A stretch of 64,000 nucleotides of DNA from an uncultured Acidimicrobiales bacterium (GTDB taxonomy: Bacteria > Actinomycetota > Acidimicrobiia > Acidimicrobiales > Bin134): NCBI GenBank assembly GCA_951813325.1, contig OX638350.1, positions 1,537,029 to 1,601,028 of the forward strand, written 5' to 3'. The position numbers and the translations under genes are program-made. The notes under the pieces are model-generated. The model was not told the origin of the DNA, ran no database searches, and was given only the letters and a program-made list of their open reading frames with translations. This document shows, piece by piece, positions 57,691 through 64,000 of this stretch (positions are counted from its first letter, which is position 1; every line of letters starts with the position of its first letter).

Positions 57691-58914
57691 ATGGTTGAGA
57701 TCCCCCGCATCATCTCCGTGGACGACCACGTGGTCGAGCCGCCCGACCTGTGGATCGAGCGTCTTCCCCGCAAGTACCACGACCGCTGCCCGCGGGTGGA
57801 GCGCGACAAGGCCACGTTCCACTTCGAGGGCGGGGTGTTCAGCTACGAGAAAGGGGCGCCCGACGGCACATGGGGCGACTGGTGGCTCTACGACGACCTG
57901 ATTTATCCGTTCCCCAAGCTGTCGGCCGCCATCGGGTTCGAACCGCTCACCAACACGCCGGTGACGTTCGACGAGATCCTGCCGGGCTGCTGGAAGCAGA
58001 AGGAACGCCTCGTGGACATGGACGCCAACCACGTTGATGCGTCGATCTGCTTCCCCAACGTGTTGCCCCGATTCTGCGGCCAGGCCTTCCACGAGCGGGA
58101 GGACAAAGAGCTGGCCCTGCTGTGCGTCAAGGCCTACAACGACTGGATGATCGACGACTGGTGTGCCGGCGACGGCAAGGGGCGGCTGATCCCGCTTACC
58201 ATCATCCCGCTGTGGGACTCCCAGCTGGCTGCCGAGGAGATCCACCGCTGCGCCGACAAGGGCAGCTTCGCAGTGGCCTTCTCCGAGAACCCCTACCACC
58301 TGGGGCTTCCGTCGATCCATCACCCCAGCAAGTTCTGGGAGCCGTTCTTCGCCGCCTGCGAGGAGACCGGCACGGTGGTGAACATGCACATCGGCTCATC
58401 CTCGAAGATGCCGAGCACGTCGCCCGACTCGCCATTCGCGGTCAGCTCCACCATCACCTTCAGCAACGCCATGGGCTCGATGTGCGACTACATCCTGTCG
58501 GGGGTGTTCGAGCGGTTCCCCGGTCTGCGGGTGGCCTACAGCGAGGGCCAGGTGGGATGGATGCCCTACGTGATCGAGCGCATGGACAAGCTGTGGGAGG
58601 AGCGGATCAACGACGACGGCGACGGCGACTTCGGGGTGAACCTGCCCAACCCGCCGTCCACCTACATCCCCGGCCACGTGTGGGGCTGCATGTTCGACGA
58701 CGCAGTGGGGCTGCGCAACCGCGACCTGATCGGCATGGACCAGATCACCTTCGAAGTGGACTACCCCCACGCCGACTCCACGTTCCCCCACACCAAGGAA
58801 GTGGCCACCAGGATCGTGACCGAGGCCGGACTCGACGACGAGGAGATCTACAAGCTGCTCCGAGGCAACGCCATCGAGTTGTACAACCTGGAAAAATACG
58901 GCATCGCTGCCTAG
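57691..58914 (+). CDS. Amidohydrolase-2 family hydrolase
   Basis: A 407-residue TIM-barrel amidohydrolase. The first motif is ISVDDHVVEPPDLW (a D-x-H type start), then VNMHIGSSSKMP and the final acidic residue in EVDYPHADSTFPHT. Relatives occur in many actinobacterial lipid/aromatic clusters, often beside ALDH and P450 genes as here. The exact reaction is unknown. ATG 57691 follows a leaderless -10 TATGCT (57679-57684) by 6 nt; the upstream extension is not used. Confidence 0.88.
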   Translation: MVEIPRIISVDDHVVEPPDLWIERLPRKYHDRCPRVERDKATFHFEGGVFSYEKGAPDGTWGDWWLYDDLIYPFPKLSAAIGFEPLTNTPVTFDEILPGCWKQKERLVDMDANHVDASICFPNVLPRFCGQAFHEREDKELALLCVKAYNDWMIDDWCAGDGKGRLIPLTIIPLWDSQLAAEEIHRCADKGSFAVAFSENPYHLGLPSIHHPSKFWEPFFAACEETGTVVNMHIGSSSKMPSTSPDSPFAVSSTITFSNAMGSMCDYILSGVFERFPGLRVAYSEGQVGWMPYVIERMDKLWEERINDDGDGDFGVNLPNPPSTYIPGHVWGCMFDDAVGLRNRDLIGMDQITFEVDYPHADSTFPHTKEVATRIVTEAGLDDEEIYKLLRGNAIELYNLEKYGIAA

Positions 58915-58952
58915 CCCGCTTGGCGGACGAGCAACGATAAGGGGGATTTGCC

Positions 58953-60434
58953 ATGGCGCTGGCCGAGATGGAGCCGCTGAACGCCGACGAGGAGTACCGC
59001 CTGCTCATCGGGGGCGAATGGGTGGCTCCCGGGGCGGGCACCTACGAGATTGTCGACCCCAACACCGCCCGAGTTATCGGGCTCGCCCCCGAAGCGTCGA
59101 TGTCACAGGTGGCCGACGCGGCCGCCGCGGCCAAGGCCGCGCTGGCGGGCTGGCGGGACACGCCCATGGCTGAGCGGTGCGCCCTTCTGGGCCGGGCCGC
59201 CAATCTGATCGACGAGCAGATCGGCGGCTTGACCGGGCTGGTGCAAGGCGAGACGGGGGCCACCATCAACATCACTGAGGCCGTGCAACTGCCGGCGTGC
59301 GGTGAGCGGTTCCGCCAGTACGAGATCCCCGTGAATCTGGACGAGTCGATGGCGCCCTACCCGGTGGAGGCCAACCCGCTGGGGCCGGCTGGTCTGGCCG
59401 GGGCCCATGTGATCCGCCAACCGGTGGGGGTGGTGGCCTGCATCACCTCCTACAACTTCCCGCTAGTCAACGTGTCGGGCAAGGTCGCGCCCGCGCTGGC
59501 CATGGGCAACACCGTGGTGATCAAGCCGGCGCCCCAGGATCCCCTGGCCATGATCAAAGTGGTAGAGATAATCGAGGAGGCCGGATTCCCGCCGGGGGTG
59601 GTCAACATCATCACCGGCTCGGGAGCCGCGGCCGGGGCCGGCCTGGTGGAGTCGCCCGACGTGAACATGGTGAGCTTCACCGGCTCTACCGCGGTGGGGG
59701 TGAAGATCATGGAAGCGGGATCAGCCACCATGAAGCGCCTGCTCATGGAGCTGGGCGGCAAGGGGGCCTGCGTCCTGACCGACGACTGCGACGTGGACGC
59801 CGCGATTGGGGCCATTGCCTCAGTGTGGGGGCTCCACAGCGGCCAGATCTGCACCGCGCCCACCCGGGTGATCGTCCACCGCTCCCGCTACGACGAACTG
59901 GTGGACAAGCTGACCGCGGTGGCCGGGATGCTCAAGGTGGGCGACGCCCTCGACCGGGAGACGATCGTCGGCCCGGTCATCACCGAGACCCACCGCGACC
60001 GGGTGGAGGACTTCATCGCCGGCGGCGTGGCCGACGGGGCCACCTTGCAGTGCGGTGGTGGGCGTCCCGACCTGCCCGGATACTTCGTGGAACCCACATT
60101 GTTGGTGGACTGCGAGCCAGACATGCGAGTGGTCCAGCACGAGATCTTCGGACCAGTGGTGGCCGTGTTAGCCCACGACGGCGACGACCACGCCGTGGAG
60201 CTGGCCAACGACAGCGACTACGGCCTGTTCAGCTATGTGTTCGCGGGCAGCACGGCCCGGGCCTTCGAAATCGGCCGGCGCATCGAATCGGGCAACGTCG
60301 GGCTCAACTCACTGGCCCCCCACATCCACGCCCCCTTCGGCGGCTTCAAGATGAGCGGTGTGGGCCGTGACCGGGGCGTTTTCGGCCTCCACGCCTACAG
60401 CGAAATCCAAGCCCTCAGCTGGCTCGCCAAGTAG
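58953..60434 (+). CDS. Aldehyde dehydrogenase
   Basis: A 493-residue ALDH with catalytic E266 (MELGGKGAC) and C300 (HSGQICTAPT), Rossmann segment VSFTGSTAVG and C-terminal FGGFKMSGVGRDRG. Co-directional with the amidohydrolase 38 nt upstream, and preceded by a good Shine-Dalgarno (AAGGGGG), so the two probably form an operon. Substrate unknown; not closely similar to the ALDH at 13655. Confidence 0.94.
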   Translation: MALAEMEPLNADEEYRLLIGGEWVAPGAGTYEIVDPNTARVIGLAPEASMSQVADAAAAAKAALAGWRDTPMAERCALLGRAANLIDEQIGGLTGLVQGETGATINITEAVQLPACGERFRQYEIPVNLDESMAPYPVEANPLGPAGLAGAHVIRQPVGVVACITSYNFPLVNVSGKVAPALAMGNTVVIKPAPQDPLAMIKVVEIIEEAGFPPGVVNIITGSGAAAGAGLVESPDVNMVSFTGSTAVGVKIMEAGSATMKRLLMELGGKGACVLTDDCDVDAAIGAIASVWGLHSGQICTAPTRVIVHRSRYDELVDKLTAVAGMLKVGDALDRETIVGPVITETHRDRVEDFIAGGVADGATLQCGGGRPDLPGYFVEPTLLVDCEPDMRVVQHEIFGPVVAVLAHDGDDHAVELANDSDYGLFSYVFAGSTARAFEIGRRIESGNVGLNSLAPHIHAPFGGFKMSGVGRDRGVFGLHAYSEIQALSWLAK

Positions 60435-60452
60435 CTGCCTGCGGGCCGGCTC

Positions 60453-60725
60453 CTATCCGGTGGGAGCGGGTCGTGGCTCCTGGTTCGGCAAGAAAGCGAG
60501 GAGTTCACTGCGCAGCTGCCCCTCGGTGAGCAGGGACTTCTCGACCAAGATGAAATCGATCTCAGCAATCAGTTCAGAGCTTTCGCCCCATGTCCGGCCG
60601 ATATGCCACTCTTCGAACTCGGCAATGGTCAAATATCCTTCTGCAACCAGTTTGAGCTGGTCTAGGATCTCGGCATCGATTGCTTCCACCGGAAGAATCC
60701 TACGCGACCGTGAGTCATAGACCAC
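60453..60725 (-). CDS. Small hypothetical protein
   Basis: About 90 residues, not recognised: VYDSRSRRILPVEAIDAEIL, a helical middle (AEGYLTIAEFEEWHIGRTW) and an acidic C-terminal half. The GTG at 60725 is tentative; the frame stays open to TTG 60809, which would overlap the divergent gene. A 31-bp piece (60672-60702, coding RRILPVEAIDA) recurs at 63043-63073, so a second copy once existed nearby. Confidence 0.5.
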   Translation of the reverse strand: MVYDSRSRRILPVEAIDAEILDQLKLVAEGYLTIAEFEEWHIGRTWGESSELIAEIDFILVEKSLLTEGQLRSELLAFLPNQEPRPAPTG

Positions 60726-60762
60726 TGGGAATTGGCCGACATTGGGTGGAAAGCAGCGGGAC

Positions 60763-61056
60763 GTGCCTGTTCGCCGTGTCGAATCTGATGAGATTCGGAG
60801 GTTGTTCAATAAGTCGGGCTTGTTCGAGCGGGCCGAGCAAGGTGAACTGAAATCGGTACTGATGGTCGACCGTCTAGTCCAGCCCGAGGCGAGGTTGCCC
60901 GAGGGAACGCGGAGCCAAATGATCTGGTATCTCGGCCATGGTGGGCAGAAACTTGCGCTCGTTCACCAGTATTTGCTGCCCGACGGCACAATTGGCGGCT
61001 CAGGGCGTCCCGATACCAAGCGCATGATTCTCGACGATGAGATCATCTATTGCTGA
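60763..61056 (+). CDS. Small hypothetical protein
   Basis: About 97 residues that I cannot assign: VPVRRVESDEIRRLFNKSG, then LMVDRLVQPEARLPEGTRSQ and a strand-rich end (HQYLLPDGTIGGSGRPDTKR). Length, divergence from an equally small gene and nearness to a toxin-antitoxin pair would fit an accessory two-gene module, but no family match is claimed. Start could be GTG 60763 or TTG 60742. Confidence 0.5.
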   Translation: MPVRRVESDEIRRLFNKSGLFERAEQGELKSVLMVDRLVQPEARLPEGTRSQMIWYLGHGGQKLALVHQYLLPDGTIGGSGRPDTKRMILDDEIIYC

Positions 61057-61108
61057 CCGCTGGTATCAATTCACGCGATATGCGACATAGACGGAATCAA
61101 ACCGGGCG

Positions 61109-61780
61109 GTGGCCGCCGGAATAGGGGCGGTGCGTCGAGGGTCGGTTCACGCTTTCCTTCGGGCAGTGAGGCGTGCCGGATTTGAGGGCGTTCCCGAACC
61201 GGCTGGCATTGATGACGACGGCTGCGAGCGACTCGTGTTCGTCGAAGGCGAGGTTCTGCTGGCGCCATATCCCGAGTGGAGCCAGTCCGATATCGCATTG
61301 GAGTCCATGGCCCAACTACTGCGCGGCTTGCACGTCGCCGCCAGTGGATTCGATCCTCGGGATTTCGATTGGAACGACATCCTCGCTGACCCTGAGGGCG
61401 GAACGGTCGTATGCCACAACGACGTATGCCCGGAGAACGTTGTCTGTCGTGATGGCGTCGCCGTTGCGTTGCTCGACTTCGAGTTCGCGGCTCCTGGACG
61501 ACCCGTATACGACTTGGCCCAACTGGCCCAACTTTGCGTCCCGATCGAGAACGACTTCGACCAAGCCCGTCTCGGGTGGCTGCCCGCTGACCGGCCGGCG
61601 CGGCTGCGGCTGGCAGCCGATGCCTACGGACTAGACCGGGAGGGCCGCAAGGAACTGCTGACCGCCATCGACGACGCCCTCACTCGCGGCGAGGAATTCG
61701 TTAGGCGAAGAGTGAAAGCCGGTGACCCCAACTACATCGACATGTGGGACCGGACCGATGGCGCTGCCGGTCTTGCGTAG
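61109..61780 (+). CDS. Aminoglycoside phosphotransferase-family protein, short form
   Basis: A 223-residue APH/choline-kinase-like protein. The catalytic loop VVCHNDVCPENVV (Brenner motif with Asp and Asn) and the metal site LLDFEFAAPG are intact. The N-terminal lobe is much reduced: only about 45 residues precede VLLAPYPEW, so part of the ATP-binding lobe is missing. An in-frame TAG at 61088 prevents a longer start. It may be truncated, or belong to the short APH-like group found in Actinobacteria. Confidence 0.75.
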   Translation: MAAGIGAVRRGSVHAFLRAVRRAGFEGVPEPAGIDDDGCERLVFVEGEVLLAPYPEWSQSDIALESMAQLLRGLHVAASGFDPRDFDWNDILADPEGGTVVCHNDVCPENVVCRDGVAVALLDFEFAAPGRPVYDLAQLAQLCVPIENDFDQARLGWLPADRPARLRLAADAYGLDREGRKELLTAIDDALTRGEEFVRRRVKAGDPNYIDMWDRTDGAAGLA

Positions 61781-61813
61781 CCGGCTTTCTCGGCCTATCC
61801 GGCCCCTCAAACA

Positions 61814-61829
61814 ACAACTTGTAAGTTGT
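61814..61829. promoter_or_regulatory. Probable operator of the toxin-antitoxin pair
   Basis: ACAACTT-GT-AAGTTGT is a 7-2-7 perfect inverted repeat 23 nt before the toxin start, where the antitoxin of such pairs usually binds to repress its own operon. Confidence 0.6.
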
Positions 61830-61851
61830 ATCAGCAGGAAGTAGGGTCCAG

Positions 61852-62199
61852 GTGTGGGAGGTCGAGTACACCGAACGTTTCGAGCAGTGGTGGGACACGC
61901 TCGCTCTCGACAAACAGAGTCGGATTTCAGCGGCCGTCGATCTGCTGGCTCTCGACGGCCCCAACCTCGGTCGCCCCTATGTGGACACAATCGCCCGCAG
62001 CCGTCACTCCAACATGAAGGAGCTGCGGGTGGGAGCGCTTCGGATTCTCTTCGCCTTCGACCCCCTGCGGAAGGCGATCCTTTTGCTGGGAGGGGACAAG
62101 TCCGGACAGTGGACCCGGTGGTACCCACGGGCAATCCGTCGAGCCGATGACCTCTATGACCAGCATCTGGCATCCCTGCGAGACGAAGGATTGATCTGA
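61852..62199 (+). CDS. HigB/RelE-type mRNA interferase toxin
   Basis: A 115-residue RelE-superfamily toxin of the Gp49/HigB-like group: VEYTERFEQWWDTL, a helix with LALDGPNLGRPYVDTI, SRHSNMKELRVGALRILFAFDP and ILLLGGDKSGQW. These ribosome-dependent nucleases stop growth when free. As in higBA, the toxin gene comes first. The GTG start is close to the operator palindrome; the stop overlaps the antitoxin ATG (TGATG). Confidence 0.88.
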   Translation: MWEVEYTERFEQWWDTLALDKQSRISAAVDLLALDGPNLGRPYVDTIARSRHSNMKELRVGALRILFAFDPLRKAILLLGGDKSGQWTRWYPRAIRRADDLYDQHLASLRDEGLI

Positions 62200-62522
62200 T
62201 GGCCAAGAAATTCAAGGACCTTGCTGCGCCCCTTTATGCCGACCCCGAGTCTCGGGCGCAGATCGAACGGGACAAACGGGAGATGGAGGCCGAGATCTTC
62301 GCATGCAAGCTGGTCGATCTACGCCAGGAGTTGGGGGTCAGCCAGACTGATCTGGCCGAGCGCCTGGGGATTTCCCAAGCTGGTGTCTCCAAGCTGGAGA
62401 GATCCACCAACCCCAAGCTCTCCACCATGCGCAAGCTCACCGAAGCCCTCGGAGGAACCCTCCACATCCAAGTGCGCGTCGGCGACCGCTCCATCGAGCT
62501 CGGCACAGACGTCAATGAGTAG
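62199..62522 (+). CDS. HigA-type XRE antitoxin
   Basis: A 107-residue antitoxin with a Cro/C1-type helix-turn-helix (LRQELGVSQTDLAERLGISQ, then VSKLERSTNPKLSTMRKLTEAL) in the second half. Residues 1-50 form a charged helical part that would bind the toxin. It neutralises the upstream toxin and probably represses the pair through the inverted repeat at 61814. Confidence 0.9.
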   Translation: MAKKFKDLAAPLYADPESRAQIERDKREMEAEIFACKLVDLRQELGVSQTDLAERLGISQAGVSKLERSTNPKLSTMRKLTEALGGTLHIQVRVGDRSIELGTDVNE

Positions 62523-62755
62523 AAATAATCTCTGAGCCGGGCTTCGAATACCATCCGGCTTCCTCACACGAATGAACCCGACTGTCAACGACCTCCGTTA
62601 GTCTGAGAATGGACTACAGCTCGGCCAACGCCTGCGGCGGCAAGATTCTAGCCGACGCCTTTGCCATGCTCGGCCGGGAATGCAAGATCATCCAGGTCAC
62701 CGAATATGGCTTCTGAGAGCGAAGGCTGCAAGCTCTCGGGCCACGCCACACCGGA

Positions 62756-62965
62756 TTACCCCGCCATTGTGGTGCAACCTGGGCAGCCGGCTTGGTTCCC
62801 GACGTGCTGAAGCCCGCAGTCAGGGCAGCGGATCCACTTCCTGCCTGTCGTCGCCATAGGGAAGCGAGGCGACTTTGGCGCAGGGGAAGGGACCGGCTCA
62901 TCTGGCCGCGGCGAGGCCTCCCGGGTCTGGCGCGGGACAGTAGCGACGGTCGGGGCTTCGCCCAT
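62756..62965 (-). CDS. Possible small zinc-ribbon protein
   Basis: A 69-residue frame: a Pro-rich basic first half, then WIRCPDCGLQHVGNQAGCPG, a CxxC...CxxC arrangement like a zinc ribbon. The composition of the first half may be chance in GC-rich DNA. No promoter or Shine-Dalgarno is evident. Treat as tentative; it may be the end of a decayed gene. Confidence 0.35.
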   Translation of the reverse strand: MGEAPTVATVPRQTREASPRPDEPVPSPAPKSPRFPMATTGRKWIRCPDCGLQHVGNQAGCPGCTTMAG

Positions 62966-63002
62966 CTCAGCCGACGCCTACGCTTGAGCCGCTTGTCCAA
63001 GA

Positions 63003-63073
63003 CTAGTGGTGTGTCGTGGGTTTATTCGCGCGTGTCCTGCTAGGCATCGATTGCTTCCACCGGAAGAATCCTA
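63003..63073. repeat. Chimeric repeat: MITE end joined to a fragment of the 60.7-kb gene
   Basis: Positions 63003-63048 equal 27666-27711 (46 bp, left end of the MITE-like element). Positions 63043-63073 equal 60672-60702 (31 bp, inside the small minus-strand gene). The two matches share the 6-bp GGCATC, so the join sits at microhomology. Confidence 0.9.
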
Positions 63074-63130
63074 TGCCGCGGTGGCTTTGGACCATCGGGA
63101 AATAGTCATAGGTGGGTGGTTTGAGCAGAT

Positions 63131-63967
63131 TCAGGCCGGCCAGTAGCCGCCGGGGTAGGGGGCGCTGGCGTCGAGGGTCATCACCGTGAGACCCAGTTCG
63201 TCGAGCAGGGGGAGGCTGGAGAGAATCTCACCGCAGCGGTCGATGGGGCAGTGGCACAGGGCTACGGCTGCTTCCACCATGGCCTCCATCGACTCGATCT
63301 GGTCGGGGCGCAGGATGTTGCCCACCAGCTCGTCGGCGCCCTCAGATAGCACGGCGGCTTGGGGCTCGATGGTGTTGATGCGGATGTTTCGGGGGTGCAG
63401 CTCCACGGCCAGTGCGCTGGTCATGCGGTTCAGGGCCGCCTTGGTGGTGCCGTAGAACCCGAAGATGCCCTTCACGCCGTCGGCCGGGAACGGCGGGCCG
63501 ACGGCCAGGTTGGCGGTGGCACTGGAGAGGTTGACGATCCAGCCCTCCCCGGCGGCCTCCATGTCGGGCAGCACCGCGTCGATAAGGTCGTGGGGGGCGA
63601 GAAGATTGATCTCCAGCATCAGGCGGCGCCGCTTGAGCGGGTAGCCCACCATCGGCTGGTAGATGGCGGCCGCCGCGTTGTTGACCAGGATGTCGATCGG
63701 TCCCAGCGCCTCCTTGGCCTGGGGGACGACGGCCGCCCGGCTTTCGGCGTCGGCCAAGTCGGCCTGGATGGCGATGTGGGTGCCAGGGTGGGCGTTGAGC
63801 TCGGCCAGGGTCTCGTTGAGCGAGCCGGGCAGGGTGGGGTGGGAATCCAGGGTTCGAGCGGTAATGGCCACGTTGGCCCCCTCGGCGGCCAGCCGCTGGG
63901 CAATGCCTTTGCCGATGCCTCGACTGGCCCCGGTGACGATGGCGTTCTTGCCCTCGAATCGCTTCAT
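63131..63967 (-). CDS. Short-chain dehydrogenase/reductase
   Basis: A 278-residue classical SDR. The nucleotide motif is AIVTGASRGIGKGIA; NNAAAAIY replaces the usual NNAG; the Ser is in IVNLSSATA, and Y-x3-K is YGTTK with an extended 17-residue loop before it. It reduces or oxidises an alcohol or ketone with NAD(P)(H). ATG 63967 follows a leaderless -10 TAGGAT (63975-63980, complement) by 7 nt; the longer frame to 63997 lies before that promoter. Confidence 0.92.
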   Translation of the reverse strand: MKRFEGKNAIVTGASRGIGKGIAQRLAAEGANVAITARTLDSHPTLPGSLNETLAELNAHPGTHIAIQADLADAESRAAVVPQAKEALGPIDILVNNAAAAIYQPMVGYPLKRRRLMLEINLLAPHDLIDAVLPDMEAAGEGWIVNLSSATANLAVGPPFPADGVKGIFGFYGTTKAALNRMTSALAVELHPRNIRINTIEPQAAVLSEGADELVGNILRPDQIESMEAMVEAAVALCHCPIDRCGEILSSLPLLDELGLTVMTLDASAPYPGGYWPA

Positions 63968-64000
63968 GGCGAGCATCCTAAGTTCACAGGCCTTCACACC

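Larger units (their letters stand above)
62523..63130. other. 608-bp region of debris: no confident gene
   Basis: After higA no complete conserved gene is visible. A 35-codon plus-strand frame at 62609-62716 (MDYSSANACGGKI...) has a weak start and no family; a zinc-ribbon-like minus-strand frame (62756-62965) is listed separately. At 63003-63073 two repeat fragments are joined. The region looks like remains of insertions and deletions. Confidence 0.55.

Noticed and set aside
61842-61851. Leaderless promoter for the higB-like toxin (TAGGGT)
   Set aside because: Only 4 nt separate the hexamer from the GTG, outside the 6-7 nt seen at other genes.
62609-62716. 35-codon gene on the plus strand
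   Set aside because: No ribosome site, promoter or family; ends at TGA with no reason to suspect readthrough.

Overview
The window reads as chromosomal DNA of a GC-rich actinobacterium. An Acidimicrobiia-like lineage is my best guess. The reasons are high GC with GC-ending codons, GTG starts, chains of ATGA/GTGA/TGATG gene overlaps, a PASTA-domain Ser/Thr kinase, GatCAB, two DUF222/HNH proteins, F420-type oxidoreductases, and an ilvB leader-peptide attenuator. At least twelve genes also have a -10 hexamer TANNNT placed 6-7 nt before the start codon, which is the signature of leaderless mRNAs. No rRNA, tRNA or CRISPR was seen. All calls were read by hand and no database was searched.

Layout. 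1-5.9 kb (minus strand): a HAD hydrolase (cut by the left edge), an oversized NAD+-dependent DNA ligase with a doubled helix-hairpin-helix block, and an HNH endonuclease, all translationally coupled; then a DEDDh exonuclease with a BRCT domain. 6.9-21.6 kb (plus strand): a catabolic operon for an unidentified small polar compound, with cupin, creatininase-like hydrolase, ribose-type ABC importer, GMC oxidoreductase plus gluconate-dehydrogenase subunit 3, alcohol and aldehyde dehydrogenases, class II aldolase, a lone molybdenum hydroxylase large subunit, an LLM-family enzyme, a class III aminotransferase and a MarR regulator. 21.6-24.4 kb: a membrane protein, the PASTA kinase and an SCP2-like protein. 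24.5-27.7 kb: gatCAB, whose stop codon lies in the terminal repeat of a MITE-like element. 27.9-32.2 kb: an alkylsulfatase-like hydrolase, a nitroreductase-SRPBCC fusion and the second DUF222/HNH protein. 32.2-41.4 kb: MATE exporter, ilvD, a nucleotidyltransferase, ilvB-ilvN-ilvC and metY. This block carries an attenuator leader peptide and two tandem-repeat expansions sited exactly at gene ends. 41.4-46.4 kb: a substrate-binding lipoprotein, a two-domain CoA-transferase and an esterase. 46.5-49.1 kb: a lower-GC type II restriction-modification cassette preceded by a coupled mini-ORF. 49.2-60.4 kb: CoA, lipid and amidohydrolase enzymes, a P450 and a Rdx/SelW-like gene. 60.4-64 kb: small uncharacterised genes, an aminoglycoside phosphotransferase-like protein, a HigBA-type toxin-antitoxin pair, repeat debris and an SDR.

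The most notable observation is the Rdx/SelW-like gene at 52987-53259. It has two in-frame UGA codons exactly at the two redox-cysteine positions of the family CxxC motif (giving UxxU), and a leaderless promoter that places the start codon upstream of both. It is a strong candidate for a double-selenocysteine selenoprotein that ordinary gene calling would truncate. The second is the ilvB/ilvN junction, where a 59-bp tandem duplication has made a chain of four coupled 20-residue mini-ORFs between the two acetolactate synthase subunits.
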